Counted from the first letter of the stretch, positions 36,907 through 45,091 are shown. The stretch: DNA of 64,000 nucleotides from Spirochaetales bacterium (GCA_027021365.1 JALUUM010000027.1:186001-250000); one strand, 5' to 3'. Numbers and translations: made by a program. Notes: generated by a model from the sequence alone, not told the origin.

Positions 36907-38001
36907 CTACTCGCAGGGAACCATCCATCCGTACTTGTCTTCAATGGCTCCGTATTGAATTCCCTTCAAGGTTTTTAGAAAATACCTCGTTAGTTCACCC
37001 ATTTTGCCATTTCCAAAGGTAACGGTCTTATCATCCATGGTAATAGATTCGATATATGTAACCCCCGCTGCCGTACCTGTTACGAAGACCTCCTTTGCTT
37101 CGGAAAAAGCCTCTTCAACGGATATCTTTCTCTCCTCCGTTTTTAATCCCCTGTCCCTTGCTATCTGCAAGACGGATTTTCTTGTGATGCCGGGAAGTAT
37201 CGTATCCTCCAGGGCTGGTGTTACGACGGTATCGTTTTTAAGCACGAAGAATATATTACAGGATGAACCCTCTTCGAAGTATTTATGTTCTTTGGCATCG
37301 AGGAAAATCGCCTCCATGTATCCGTTGGCTTCGGCCTCCTTTTTTGCCAATGCACTTGTTACGTAATTTGCATTGCACTTTATCCATCCGGTACCGCCGG
37401 GGTTTGCACGTATCCTTTTGGAGATGATAGCTTTGGAAGTTCCGACAGAGAAGTAGGAGCCTACCCCCGTAGAAATAATGACAACCCAGGGATTGTGACT
37501 GATATTTACACCTATTCCAGGTTCAGTGTAGGTAAAGGGCCTTACATAGACCGAATGTGCATATATGAAATTGTCTTTTTCCCATTCAGAATCGTAGGCA
37601 GGTGTGAATCCCAAAGCACTGTTCTTGGCTACCACATTCTTGACCGCTTGGACGAAAAGTTCGGGAGGAAATGCAGGCATCATTAGGCCCTTCATCGAGC
37701 TGTGCATCCTCTTTCCGTTCTCTTCTGGCCTGAACAATTTAAGGGAACCATCCTTCTGTGGAAAGGCTTTCAAACCTTCAAAACAGCCCATTCCGTACTG
37801 TGTTGTATAGTTTACCAGTGGGAGTTCCTTGAAACTGTTCCTCTGGCCCACTAGCTGGTTTCTTGTCTCCTCGGGAAGATTAGCCTCCTCTTCCGGGGAG
37901 AGGTGAGGTTTTTCTACATAATCCTCCTGCCATTTTCCCTCTGAAGTATACTTTGCAAGATAAACCCATGGGTATATAGAGAGTGTGAAGCCCTTTGCCA
38001 T
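36907..38001 (-). CDS. ilvE: Branched-chain amino acid aminotransferase
   Basis: 364 residues, fold-type IV PLP aminotransferase of the longer, eukaryote-like BCAT class. MGCFEGLKAFPQKDGSLKLFRPEENGKRM is the N-terminal signature. GGTGWIKCNANYVTS carries the PLP Lys, and EEGSSCNIFFV and the LPGITRKSVLQIARDRG block follow, with VFVTGTAAGVTYIESI near the end. It catalyses the last step of leucine, isoleucine and valine synthesis or the first of their breakdown. AGAGGAG precedes the ATG and a strong promoter lies upstream. It converges on the TPR protein gene with a 16-base gap. Confidence 0.95.
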   Translation of the reverse strand: MAKGFTLSIYPWVYLAKYTSEGKWQEDYVEKPHLSPEEEANLPEETRNQLVGQRNSFKELPLVNYTTQYGMGCFEGLKAFPQKDGSLKLFRPEENGKRMHSSMKGLMMPAFPPELFVQAVKNVVAKNSALGFTPAYDSEWEKDNFIYAHSVYVRPFTYTEPGIGVNISHNPWVVIISTGVGSYFSVGTSKAIISKRIRANPGGTGWIKCNANYVTSALAKKEAEANGYMEAIFLDAKEHKYFEEGSSCNIFFVLKNDTVVTPALEDTILPGITRKSVLQIARDRGLKTEERKISVEEAFSEAKEVFVTGTAAGVTYIESITMDDKTVTFGNGKMGELTRYFLKTLKGIQYGAIEDKYGWMVPCE

Positions 38002-38037
38002 ATATACGCTCCTCTAGCAAATTGAAATTTGATGATT

Positions 38038-38066
38038 ATCATAGTCCCTCCATGGAATAGGGTCAA
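38038..38066 (-). promoter_or_regulatory. Sigma70-type promoter for ilvE
   Basis: On the minus strand: TTGACC (38066-38061), 17-base spacer, TATGAT (38043-38038), then 36 bases to the ilvE ATG, which has its own AGAGGAG ribosome site. Both hexamers are 5/6 matches. Confidence 0.7.
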
Positions 38067-38129
38067 TATAATCGGGTGGCTAAATAATTTTAGTTTTTAA
38101 AGAAATGGCTCTTTGAGTCGATTATAAGA

Positions 38130-38444
38130 ATGATGAACAACACAAGGGATCACATCATATTCTTCATGGCGCAAAAGATGTTTTACCTGGAAAGAACCGG
38201 TAAAATAGAGACATACAACAGGTTGGTTCAGCATTTCGAACAGATAAACCTCGATCTCCTGCTGAAATACCTCACAAAATACTATTCAGTGGACATAGAA
38301 AGGGAGATGGATGATTTTTTTCTCGATGAGGGAGAATTGGTTTTTGTTACGAGGAGAAAGAACTTCAGATTCAAGCATGTCTATAGGGACAACCACCTGC
38401 GCCTTGTCGGCATAGAGTACGCCGATGACTCACCTTCCGACTGA
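38130..38444 (+). CDS. Hypothetical protein, 104 residues
   Basis: Not recognised. A helical N-terminal half (DHIIFFMAQKMFYLERTGKIETYNRLVQHFEQI) is followed by a strand-rich end (FVTRRKNFRFKHVYRDNHLRLVGIEY). No signal peptide, Cys or metal motif. Two adjacent ATG codons (38130, 38133) start the frame and neither has a ribosome-binding sequence. It sits between the ilvE promoter region and a convergent MBL gene. Codon use looks like its neighbours, which supports a real gene. Confidence 0.55.
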   Translation: MMNNTRDHIIFFMAQKMFYLERTGKIETYNRLVQHFEQINLDLLLKYLTKYYSVDIEREMDDFFLDEGELVFVTRRKNFRFKHVYRDNHLRLVGIEYADDSPSD

Positions 38445-38459
38445 ACATTGATACAACCT

Positions 38460-39431
38460 TTATATGACGATGGATTCACCTTCCGTTGCCGCTGTCACTT
38501 TCATCGAACTGCCGAGTTCTTTCACATATTTCCTTGCATCCTCTTCCATTTGCTCAACTGTTGCATCGTCGTTGTTAGGATCGAAATGCGTTAATACCAG
38601 GTGCCTGACACCCGCCGCTATGCCGGTCTCTACCGCACTCTTGCAGTCGGAATGGCCAAAACCCTGTACGATGAATCCCTTTGAGTAGTACTGTTTTTCG
38701 GTAAACTGAGAGTCATGTATCAGTATGTCAGCGCCTTTGGCAAAGTGTATAAGATTGTTGTCTCCACCCTTGTATGGCTCGGTGTCTGTTGCATAGACTA
38801 TCCGTTTTCCAGTTTGATGTTCCGTTATCCTGTAGAATAAGGTACCATTCTGAGGATGTGAGAGATTTTCACAGACCTCTATTATTCCTGTCTCTCCCTT
38901 CAACCTTGGTACGGAAAAGTGTCTCTTCACGTGAATATTTTCCAGAACCGGATACAGCTTCTCGATCTCTTCGTATTCTTCTCCAAGTGACGATTTAAGC
39001 TCTTTTTTATTCTTGATATCGAGAAGCCTTATCGTTTCGGTAGAGCTTATCTCTTCTATTTTTTTCTTGCTCTTCGTGTCATTCAAAAGAACAGGAAACA
39101 GCGGTGAATCGAATAGTTCCGTTTTGAGGATGCTGGTAAGCGAACGATTCATCCTCAGAGGTGAGTACATGTTTATCAACCTGTCGGATGAGTACATCCA
39201 TTTGAAGAAGGGGAGTCCCTGATGATGATCGTGATGAAGATGTGAGAAAATGATGATAAAGACATTCCTGTCGACTGACTTGCCAAGGTTTCTGATACCG
39301 GAACCTGCATCGAGGATTACGAAATGGTTCCCCATTTCGACAGAGTAACAGGAGGTATTACCCCCGTACTTTACAGTTTCCTTCCCAGGTACAGGTATGG
39401 AACCCCTGACACCCCAGAATGTGAGTTTCAT
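38460..39431 (-). CDS. MBL-fold metallohydrolase
   Basis: 323 residues. The start MKLTFWGVRGSIPVPG, then KYGGNTSCYSV and FVILDAGSGIRNLG, is the standard opening of a metallo-beta-lactamase subfamily that includes phosphodiesterase-like enzymes. The metal motif is HLHHDHHQG (His64, His66, Asp68, His69). Further ligands are in IVYATDTEP, ILIHDSQF and LTHFDP. An insert of about 60 residues between the first motif and residue 180 is longer than usual. The substrate could be a cyclic nucleotide or another phosphodiester. The start codon has no ribosome site and lies 6 bases after a -10 sequence. Confidence 0.87.
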   Translation of the reverse strand: MKLTFWGVRGSIPVPGKETVKYGGNTSCYSVEMGNHFVILDAGSGIRNLGKSVDRNVFIIIFSHLHHDHHQGLPFFKWMYSSDRLINMYSPLRMNRSLTSILKTELFDSPLFPVLLNDTKSKKKIEEISSTETIRLLDIKNKKELKSSLGEEYEEIEKLYPVLENIHVKRHFSVPRLKGETGIIEVCENLSHPQNGTLFYRITEHQTGKRIVYATDTEPYKGGDNNLIHFAKGADILIHDSQFTEKQYYSKGFIVQGFGHSDCKSAVETGIAAGVRHLVLTHFDPNNDDATVEQMEEDARKYVKELGSSMKVTAATEGESIVI

Positions 39432-39437
39432 CCCTAT

Positions 39438-39466
39438 ATAATTGATTAATAAAATGAAAAAATCAA
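39438..39466 (-). promoter_or_regulatory. Candidate promoter giving a leaderless MBL mRNA
   Basis: On the minus strand: TTGATT (39466-39461), 17-base spacer, AATTAT (39443-39438), then only six bases (ATAGGG) before the ATG. Transcription would start at or next to the start codon. Confidence 0.4.
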
Positions 39467-39478
39467 GAATAATTTTTG

Positions 39479-39508
39479 TTGAACAAGATGCTGTGAGAAG
39501 GTTAGTAT
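39479..39508 (+). promoter_or_regulatory. Candidate promoter giving a leaderless guanylyltransferase mRNA
   Basis: TTGAAC (39479-39484), 18-base spacer, TAGTAT (39503-39508), then ACCTTT and the ATG at 39515. No ribosome-binding sequence exists, and the expected transcript start coincides with the ATG. Confidence 0.45.
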
Positions 39509-39514
39509 ACCTTT

Positions 39515-40612
39515 ATGGTTGAAGATGTAGTAATTCTGGCAGGCGGATCCGGTACGAGACTCTGGCCTGCCTCCAGGCGAAAAAGACCAAAACAGTTTCT
39601 CGATTTGGGGACTGGCAAGAGTCTCTTTCATCACGCCCTGGAAAGAGCACTCTCCCTGGAGGTAAGAGGGTTGATCCTGGTTGTCACCCACATAGATCAT
39701 GCAGAGGGAATCTCGAGAGAAATACAGGCCTGTGTAAAAGAAAAAGGATTGGGGAAAGACGTATCAGAGAGGATTCTTGTATTGAGTGAACCTGCAGCGA
39801 GAAATACTGCTCCTGCCATTGCCCTGGCATGCAGATTCCTGGAACATAGATATGCCGATATAAAGAAATCAGATAGAACGGTGATTGTCCTTCCTGCCGA
39901 TCACATGATTGAAAATCTCGAAGTTTTCAGGGAGGACGTGGAAAAAGCCTCTAACCTGGCATCAGCGGGAAAACTTGTGACATTTGGTCTTAAACCGTTA
40001 AGGCCGGAAACGGGCTATGGGTACATCGAGGTGGCGGATCCCTTTCTTGATGGTTTTGTGGTACATAAGTTTCATGAAAAGCCCGATGAGGAAAAGGCAA
40101 AAGAGTATGTAAGGGCGGGAAGGTTCTACTGGAACTCAGGTATATTTACATTCCCGGTAGATACGATGCAGGCTGAGCTTGAAAAATTTGAGCCTGGGAT
40201 ATACGATGCAATAGCGCGGTATACCTTTGAAGGAATTTCCCCTGAAAAAGCTGATACGGAACTCTACGATATTTACGAAAAGGTGCCTTCTCTCTCCATA
40301 GACTATGCCGTTATGGAAAAAACAGAGAGGGCTGCCATGGTGCCTGCATCTTTCGATTGGAGTGATGTCGGGAGCTGGGACGAAGTGGCTAGGATATTCG
40401 AGGGAAAGGAGAGAGGTGAAGACACCATCTTTTCTGTCAATTCGGATAACAACTACGTTCTATCTGATATGCCAGTTGCCCTTGTTGGCATAAGAGATAT
40501 GATAGTCGTACAGAGGGGAAATGTACTGCTCCTCTGTAAGAGAGGTGAATCACAACGGATAAAGAACCTGGTTAGTGATATAGAGCGTAGAGGAAAAGAA
40601 GAGTTTCTCTAA
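39515..40612 (+). CDS. manC: Mannose-1-phosphate guanylyltransferase
   Basis: Makes GDP-mannose for glycan synthesis. 365 residues, the short type without a C-terminal phosphomannose isomerase domain. VILAGGSGTRLWPASRRKRPKQFL is the nucleotidyltransferase signature. VLPADHMI, GYGYIEV, FHEKPDEEKAKEY, FYWNSGIF, SIDYAVME and DWSDVGSWDEV follow in the family order. It stands alone between divergent and convergent neighbours, with a promoter that leaves no leader. A 17-base tandem repeat begins inside its last codons. Confidence 0.93.
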   Translation: MVEDVVILAGGSGTRLWPASRRKRPKQFLDLGTGKSLFHHALERALSLEVRGLILVVTHIDHAEGISREIQACVKEKGLGKDVSERILVLSEPAARNTAPAIALACRFLEHRYADIKKSDRTVIVLPADHMIENLEVFREDVEKASNLASAGKLVTFGLKPLRPETGYGYIEVADPFLDGFVVHKFHEKPDEEKAKEYVRAGRFYWNSGIFTFPVDTMQAELEKFEPGIYDAIARYTFEGISPEKADTELYDIYEKVPSLSIDYAVMEKTERAAMVPASFDWSDVGSWDEVARIFEGKERGEDTIFSVNSDNNYVLSDMPVALVGIRDMIVVQRGNVLLLCKRGESQRIKNLVSDIERRGKEEFL

Positions 40613-40631
40613 ATGAAGAGCTTCTCTAATT
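40598..40631 (+). repeat. Tandem 17-base direct repeat at the manC 3' end
   Basis: GAAGAGTTTCTCTAAAT (40598-40614) is followed at once by GAAGAGCTTCTCTAATT (40615-40631), 15 of 17 identical. The first copy contains the manC stop. Each copy can fold as a short GAG/CTC hairpin. Confidence 0.6.
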
Positions 40632-40660
40632 GTAGTGAAAGTATGTCTGGTTATACAGAT

Positions 40661-41614
40661 TTAACTTCCGGATTTGATTATTCTGTTTAAAATTATAACA
40701 ATTTCGTCCCTCATTTCCCTGCTCAATCTCTTTGTACAGTTTTCTTGCTTGAGAACGGGGTGTTCCTCACATATTTCACGATAGAATCTTGCTTCAGATT
40801 CAATGGTATCGAGTATCCTCTTCTTGTCATTGTATAGAGCAACCAGTGGTTCCCTGGTTCTGTACCTCTCTGCTCTGGCGAAGGCAAGTGTGGAACGTAT
40901 CCTGGATATTTCTTTGGCCTGCTTTTCATAGAAAGCTGCCATTTTCTTTATCGGCAGGGAGACTAGCAGGGGAAGATCTTCGATTCGCCTGTTCTTTTTG
41001 GCTTCTTCGACTAGTAGTTCGGAATAATTCTTCCTTATGCTGTCGAATATCGTATCAAAGGTTTGTACGAAATTGGAGAGATACGAAGCCATCTTATCCA
41101 ATTTTATCTTCGGAAATAGTTCCTTCAGTTTTTCGTGTTCTTTCTGGTAGAGACTCACCTGAAGGAGGATTTTCTTCACCGCCGGGTTGCTTTTTTCCGA
41201 AGGGTTTTGCTCGAGCCTCTTTCTTATGATGGCAATAATGGTATTGACATCTTCGCTCACAAGTTTCTGCTCGGCCCTTTGCCTTAGTGCTGATGGTTGA
41301 ATAACCCCCATGCAGAGAAGTCTCTGTACCATTATTACCAGCAGGAGGGATTCACTGTTCTTCTCCTGCCTGAACATCTCCTCGGTATTGAGGGACTGAT
41401 ATTTCATATTCTCCAGGGCAAGGAATATGGGAAGGAGGGATGCTCTCTTGTACTCTATCAAGTCTTCCTCAACAGAGGATTTTATCGATTCTGCCTGTCT
41501 GGAGATTTCAGGGATGGGAATCTTCAAATAATCGAGCAGAGAATATATATCTCTCGATGCTTCACGGAGGTCAATCCAGTCTCCGGTTACCTTCTTTTCA
41601 ACTTCATACTGCAT
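40661..41614 (-). CDS. Hypothetical helical protein, 317 residues
   Basis: Not recognised. Almost entirely alpha-helical and charged, with no signal peptide or membrane segment. Stretches such as EISRQAESIKSSVEEDLIEYKRASLLPIFLALENMKY and LPIKKMAAFYEKQAKEISRIRSTLAFARAERYR suggest helical bundles or short coiled coils. It ends in a basic helix (RLSREMRDEIVIILNRIIK). No enzyme motif is seen. It is divergent from hisI, with its own promoter only 9 bases before the ATG and no ribosome site. It may be a lineage-specific protein. Confidence 0.65.
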   Translation of the reverse strand: MQYEVEKKVTGDWIDLREASRDIYSLLDYLKIPIPEISRQAESIKSSVEEDLIEYKRASLLPIFLALENMKYQSLNTEEMFRQEKNSESLLLVIMVQRLLCMGVIQPSALRQRAEQKLVSEDVNTIIAIIRKRLEQNPSEKSNPAVKKILLQVSLYQKEHEKLKELFPKIKLDKMASYLSNFVQTFDTIFDSIRKNYSELLVEEAKKNRRIEDLPLLVSLPIKKMAAFYEKQAKEISRIRSTLAFARAERYRTREPLVALYNDKKRILDTIESEARFYREICEEHPVLKQENCTKRLSREMRDEIVIILNRIIKSGS

Positions 41615-41623
41615 TATCAGGCT

Positions 41624-41652
41624 ATTCTACCGGTTTTACTCGTACTTTGCAA
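41624..41652 (-). promoter_or_regulatory. Candidate promoter giving a near-leaderless mRNA for the 317-residue protein
   Basis: On the minus strand: TTGCAA (41652-41647), 17-base spacer, TAGAAT (41629-41624), then nine bases (AGCCTGATA) to the ATG. Confidence 0.45.
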
Positions 41653-41719
41653 CGTTAGATAGGAGACAATAGAAGTTCCCCAATGGTTGAAGTAGCAAGA
41701 AGAAACAACCGGAGAAAGC

Positions 41720-41749
41720 TTGACACAGGTTATATCAAAAAATTATTAT
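41720..41749 (+). promoter_or_regulatory. Sigma70-type promoter for hisI
   Basis: TTGACA (41720-41725, perfect), 18-base spacer, TATTAT (41744-41749), 34 bases before the hisI ATG with its AAGAGG site. Confidence 0.65.
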
Positions 41750-41783
41750 TCATTTGTTTTAAAGTGGGAAAAGAGGATTGTCG

Positions 41784-42104
41784 ATGGAAATAAGAGACCT
41801 TGACTTTGAAAAGGGAGGGGGCTTGATACCTGTTATAGTACAGGATGCGGATTCCGGTGAGGTCTTGATGCTCGGATATGCAAATAGGGAAGCGGTTGAA
41901 AAAACGTCAGAAACAGGTTATGCGCATTATTATTCCAGATCACGAAAGAAGTTATGGAAAAAAGGTGAAACCTCGGGTAACCTCCAGGAGATTAGGGAGA
42001 TATGGGTGGATTGCGATGAGGATACACTGTTATACAGGGTGAAACCATACGGCCCGGCATGTCATACCGGCAACAGGAGTTGTTTTTTCAGGAGGCTTGA
42101 CTGA
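41784..42104 (+). CDS. hisI: Phosphoribosyl-AMP cyclohydrolase
   Basis: Third step of histidine synthesis. 106 residues from ATG 41784; AAGAGG lies about 7 bases upstream, and a TTG at 41778 would add two residues. [28 protein letters not shown] and [20 protein letters not shown] are the family blocks. [27 protein letters not shown] carries the zinc/magnesium Asp cluster and the Cys ligands. It is the stand-alone type without the HisE domain. No other his gene is nearby. Confidence 0.95.
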   Translation: MEIRDLDFEKGGGLIPVIVQDADSGEVLMLGYANREAVEKTSETGYAHYYSRSRKKLWKKGETSGNLQEIREIWVDCDEDTLLYRVKPYGPACHTGNRSCFFRRLD

Positions 42105-42147
42105 GATAAATGGTAGTATTTAATTTTTCATACATAATAAAAATCAC

Positions 42148-42177
42148 TTGACAGTAATTGAAAGAGGTGACTATAAT
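42148..42177 (+). promoter_or_regulatory. Consensus sigma70-type promoter for the porin-like gene
   Basis: TTGACA (42148-42153), 18-base spacer, TATAAT (42172-42177): both hexamers perfect. The predicted start near 42184 leaves a leader of about 75 bases. Confidence 0.85.
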
Positions 42178-42197
42178 TATTCAAACTAGTATAAAAA

Positions 42198-42236
42198 GGG
42201 GTGGTTCAGCATCGGGTCGTTGGCCTGATTAACCCC
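42198..42236 (+). promoter_or_regulatory. 5'-leader stem-loop of the porin-like gene
   Basis: GGGGT (42198-42202) pairs with ACCCC (42232-42236), and TCAG (42206-42209) pairs with CTGA (42225-42228), separated by a 3x3 internal loop. It lies in the leader, ahead of AGGAGGAAG and the ATG, and may stabilise the mRNA or control it. Confidence 0.5.
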
Positions 42237-42258
42237 AAACTAAAACAGGAGGAAGTTT

Positions 42259-43518
42259 ATGAAAAAACTTACACTTGTACTTGCAATGGTGTTACTGATT
42301 GCAGGATTTGTTTTCGCAGGTGATCCGGTAGCAGCAACACTAACAGGAAGTGCATCAGTAACCTGGGGTATTGATCTTGAAAATCAGGCAACTGGTTTTC
42401 AGAACTCCGCATCAGCAACAGTTACTGTACCACTGGTTACGGGAGCGACTATGTCAAACAAAGGCAATGTTCCTTACGGTTCTATTTCACTTGGTCTTTC
42501 CGATATTAAGATTACGGAAGATGGAGTATCTGTATCAGCACCAAGTGTAACCGCAAAGTTGATCCTTACAGATGCTTTGGATCTTACGATCTATGGTGTT
42601 CCAAGCTATGCAATTGGACAGGCTTCGCCTTTTATGAGTATTTCTGATGTAGCTAATGGAGAAAGTTCGCCTACGCTAGCAGACGCAGTAGATCCGGATC
42701 TTAGCGGATATACCGGTGGAGTAACGCTTACCTATTCAATGGATATGGCTTCTCTAGCATTGATATTGACCTCGAATAATGATTGGGATTCATCAAGCAC
42801 GGATGCTGTTTATGGTTGGGCCAATACTGATAATGGTGATGGTACATGGTCAATGGATGATAGTTCAGGTGTTGTACCATCATGGCATATTGTAACCGCA
42901 GCTTCGACAACACCTGCAAATACTTCTAATGACTATAGTGCTGGAGCAATTCTAACATTAACACCCGTGGATATGCTCTCTGTCAATTTCAAAGCCGCTT
43001 ACGGAGTTTTCTCTGCAGCAGATTTTATTCTGTCAAGCAAACTGACAGTAGCACCTACGGATATGCTTAGCGTATGGGCTGCTCTGGATGGTAGTTTACC
43101 CAATGGTGGAACATTTGCCTACGATGCATCTTTTGGCATAGGTGTTACAACAGATCCTGCAGATTTGAGCGTAACAGGTTACTATGGAGCTGATGATTTG
43201 GAAGTACAGACTGTGCTCTCAGTAAAAGCAGTAGAAAATCTTTCACTTTCCGAAACTTTTGAGCTTTATTCAGTGCTGACAGCTCTTGATTTTGCTTCAA
43301 AGACAGCTCTCTCTTATTCACTCGATTCTGGTTTCAAACCATATGCAAATGTTACATACTACAACAATGGCACAGCTGCTGGTACCCTGCAACTTCAGCT
43401 TGGAGTTGAAGCTTCAAAACTTGTAGAAAACACGGTATTCAAGGTGGATTGGACAAGCGGAAGTGATATCACAACGGATAAAGGTGATGTAGAAGTATCT
43501 GCAACAATTTCTTATTAA
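42259..43518 (+). CDS. Porin-like outer-membrane beta-barrel protein
   Basis: 419 residues. A clear signal peptide (MKKLTLVLAMVLLIAGFVFA) ends before GDPVAA. The mature protein is rich in Ser, Thr, Ala, Asp and aromatics in alternating patterns typical of barrel strands (for example SLGLSDIKITEDGVSVS, GVTLTYSMDMASLALIL). It has no cysteine and ends in the aromatic residue Tyr (ATISY), as barrel insertion signals often do. Consensus promoter, strong AGGAGG, a leader stem and a strong terminator make it one of the best-expressed genes here. Codon use differs from its neighbours, with fewer AGG/AGA-rich stretches. Exact family and solute are unknown. Confidence 0.75.
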   Translation: MKKLTLVLAMVLLIAGFVFAGDPVAATLTGSASVTWGIDLENQATGFQNSASATVTVPLVTGATMSNKGNVPYGSISLGLSDIKITEDGVSVSAPSVTAKLILTDALDLTIYGVPSYAIGQASPFMSISDVANGESSPTLADAVDPDLSGYTGGVTLTYSMDMASLALILTSNNDWDSSSTDAVYGWANTDNGDGTWSMDDSSGVVPSWHIVTAASTTPANTSNDYSAGAILTLTPVDMLSVNFKAAYGVFSAADFILSSKLTVAPTDMLSVWAALDGSLPNGGTFAYDASFGIGVTTDPADLSVTGYYGADDLEVQTVLSVKAVENLSLSETFELYSVLTALDFASKTALSYSLDSGFKPYANVTYYNNGTAAGTLQLQLGVEASKLVENTVFKVDWTSGSDITTDKGDVEVSATISY

Positions 43519-43547
43519 ATTATTGTTTGAAGCTCTTAATTAAACAG

Positions 43548-43578
43548 GCGCACCCACATATGGGTGCGCTTTTTTTTT
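43548..43578 (+). terminator. Rho-independent terminator of the porin-like gene
   Basis: A perfect nine-base stem, GCGCACCCA with TGGGTGCGC, around a CATA loop, followed by nine T. It lies 30 bases after the stop. Confidence 0.95.
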
Positions 43579-43722
43579 CAATTTTTATTTCCAGAAGCAG
43601 AAATTCCGTATTTTAGCAATAAAAAATCGCGAGCGGTAACAATCAAAATGAAATGTTTTGCCTTCATAAGTATCTGAATGGGTCCCGGTTTGGGGTCTTA
43701 AAATATTTACAGGAGGCGTTTT

Positions 43723-44172
43723 ATGAATCATCTAAATTCGGTACTTATTGAAGGTAACCTGGTAAGAGATCCGGAAGTCGGTTATTCACCGAAGGGAACG
43801 GCTGTTTGCAGTTTCAGCGTTGCTTCCAACAGGTTCTACAAGCAGGGGGAGGACTTCCAGAGAGAGGTTTCTTACTTCGATGTAACGGCATGGTCGAGGC
43901 TTGCCGAGGTATGCGGGGAATACCTGAAGAAGGGAAGGGGCGTCAGGGTAACAGGAAGGCTAAAGCAGGACAGGTGGGTAGGAACCGATGGCAAGTCGAG
44001 GTCGAAGGTTTTCATCCTGGCAGAACACGTGGAATTCAAGCCACAGTTCAAGAGTACTTCGATAGAGGAGGAAGAGCGAGAGAAAGATACAGACACGGAC
44101 ACAGGCAGGGAGGCTGAAACACCCTTGGAAGAGGTTGCTCCCGTACCGGAGATTGCAGCGGAGGCTGGTTGA
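43723..44172 (+). CDS. ssb: Single-stranded DNA-binding protein
   Basis: 149 residues. The OB fold opens MNHLNSVLIEGNLVRDPEVGYSPKGTAVCSFSVASNRFYK and continues with SYFDVTAWSRLAEVCGEYLKKGRGVRVTGRLKQDRW, standard for bacterial SSB. The acidic linker (about 112-149) ends PVPEIAAEAG. The usual acidic-hydrophobic tip (DDIPF type), which recruits repair and replication proteins, is absent in this frame and not found in the other frames just downstream. ACAGGAGG precedes the ATG. It is a single-gene unit with a terminator on each side. Confidence 0.93.
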   Translation: MNHLNSVLIEGNLVRDPEVGYSPKGTAVCSFSVASNRFYKQGEDFQREVSYFDVTAWSRLAEVCGEYLKKGRGVRVTGRLKQDRWVGTDGKSRSKVFILAEHVEFKPQFKSTSIEEEEREKDTDTDTGREAETPLEEVAPVPEIAAEAG

Positions 44173-44226
44173 TAACCGGTTGATAATGTGAATATGCCAT
44201 GGTAATGTCGCAATTGCGAGTGAAAG

Positions 44227-44258
44227 AAAAAGGGGTACCGATAAGGCACCCCTTTTTT
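44227..44258 (+). terminator. Rho-independent terminator of ssb
   Basis: AAAAAGGGGT-A-CC pairs with GG-C-ACCCCTTTTT around a GATAA loop (one A/C mismatch), running into six T. Confidence 0.85.
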
Positions 44259-44285
44259 ACATGGTCTTTATATTACTATGATAAC

Positions 44286-44315
44286 TTGAAATTGAATAAT
44301 TTATCATAGTATAAT
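44286..44315 (+). promoter_or_regulatory. Near-consensus promoter giving a near-leaderless mRNA
   Basis: TTGAAA (44286-44291), 18-base spacer, TATAAT (44310-44315, perfect). The ATG is 11 bases on, so the leader would be about five bases, and no ribosome site is present. Confidence 0.65.
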
Positions 44316-44326
44316 GCAATAAAAGT

Positions 44327-45091
44327 ATGGATATCAAGAAGCTTACACCAACAGAGATAACCGAGGTAGTCGAAAAGATAAGAAAGCGTTACGACGAGTA
44401 CATATACAAGTACTTCAAGCCGAAGACCCTCAAAGGGGCATTCGAGGAGAGATACCTTAATGCCCTAAGGTCAAAGGCGGATATATCCTCATTTCTCCTG
44501 GCAGAGATAAGCGTTATAGAGGAGCTTATCGCAAAGGAAGAGAAGAAGGTTTTGAGCGTGCCCTTCAAGAAAGTCACCAGGAAGAAAAAGAGCATTGCAG
44601 ACAGGGTGGTAGAGGAAAACAGGAGACGAATCCAGAAGTATGAGGATATTCCCATACATGGTGATGCAAATGAAGAGGTGAGAAGGCTTTTAGGAGCATT
44701 GAACGAGCTGGATACCAAGTACTGGGGCGCACTTGCCGTGGTGCTTCGTAACACACCCTATTCAATGAACTCGCTGCAGATGGTAAACCTCGAATCCCAG
44801 CTGCGCTACTTGAGCAGCCTTACGGATGCCGGTGTTCCCCAGAGGTTGGAAAGATACTTAACCCTGCTGAAAGCTTTCCCCAGGGACTATCATGCTATTG
44901 ACAGAGAGGAAAAAGAATATATACTTGAGGTTGCTTTTTTTCTGCACGACCTGGCAGATATTCTGGAGGTCGTACAGAAGAGTTACGAGGATATCGAATC
45001 GTTCAAGAAGGATGATCTCGATAAAATCATAGACTTTGTGAATGGGATAATTGCTGATTTCAGACTGAAAGAACTGAAAAGAATGAAATGA
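44327..45091 (+). CDS. Hypothetical helical protein, 254 residues
   Basis: Not recognised. Soluble, charged and mostly helical, with clusters such as EVVEKIRKRYDEYIYKYFKPKTLKGAFEERYLNAL and VEENRRRIQKYEDIPIHGDANEEVRRLLGAL. The C-terminal half has DREEKEYILEVAFFLHDLADILEVVQKSYEDIESF. No signal sequence, metal site or nucleotide loop. It stands 13 bases upstream of trxA on the same strand, downstream of the ssb terminator, so the two likely form an operon. The promoter lies almost on top of the start codon. Confidence 0.7.
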   Translation: MDIKKLTPTEITEVVEKIRKRYDEYIYKYFKPKTLKGAFEERYLNALRSKADISSFLLAEISVIEELIAKEEKKVLSVPFKKVTRKKKSIADRVVEENRRRIQKYEDIPIHGDANEEVRRLLGALNELDTKYWGALAVVLRNTPYSMNSLQMVNLESQLRYLSSLTDAGVPQRLERYLTLLKAFPRDYHAIDREEKEYILEVAFFLHDLADILEVVQKSYEDIESFKKDDLDKIIDFVNGIIADFRLKELKRMK

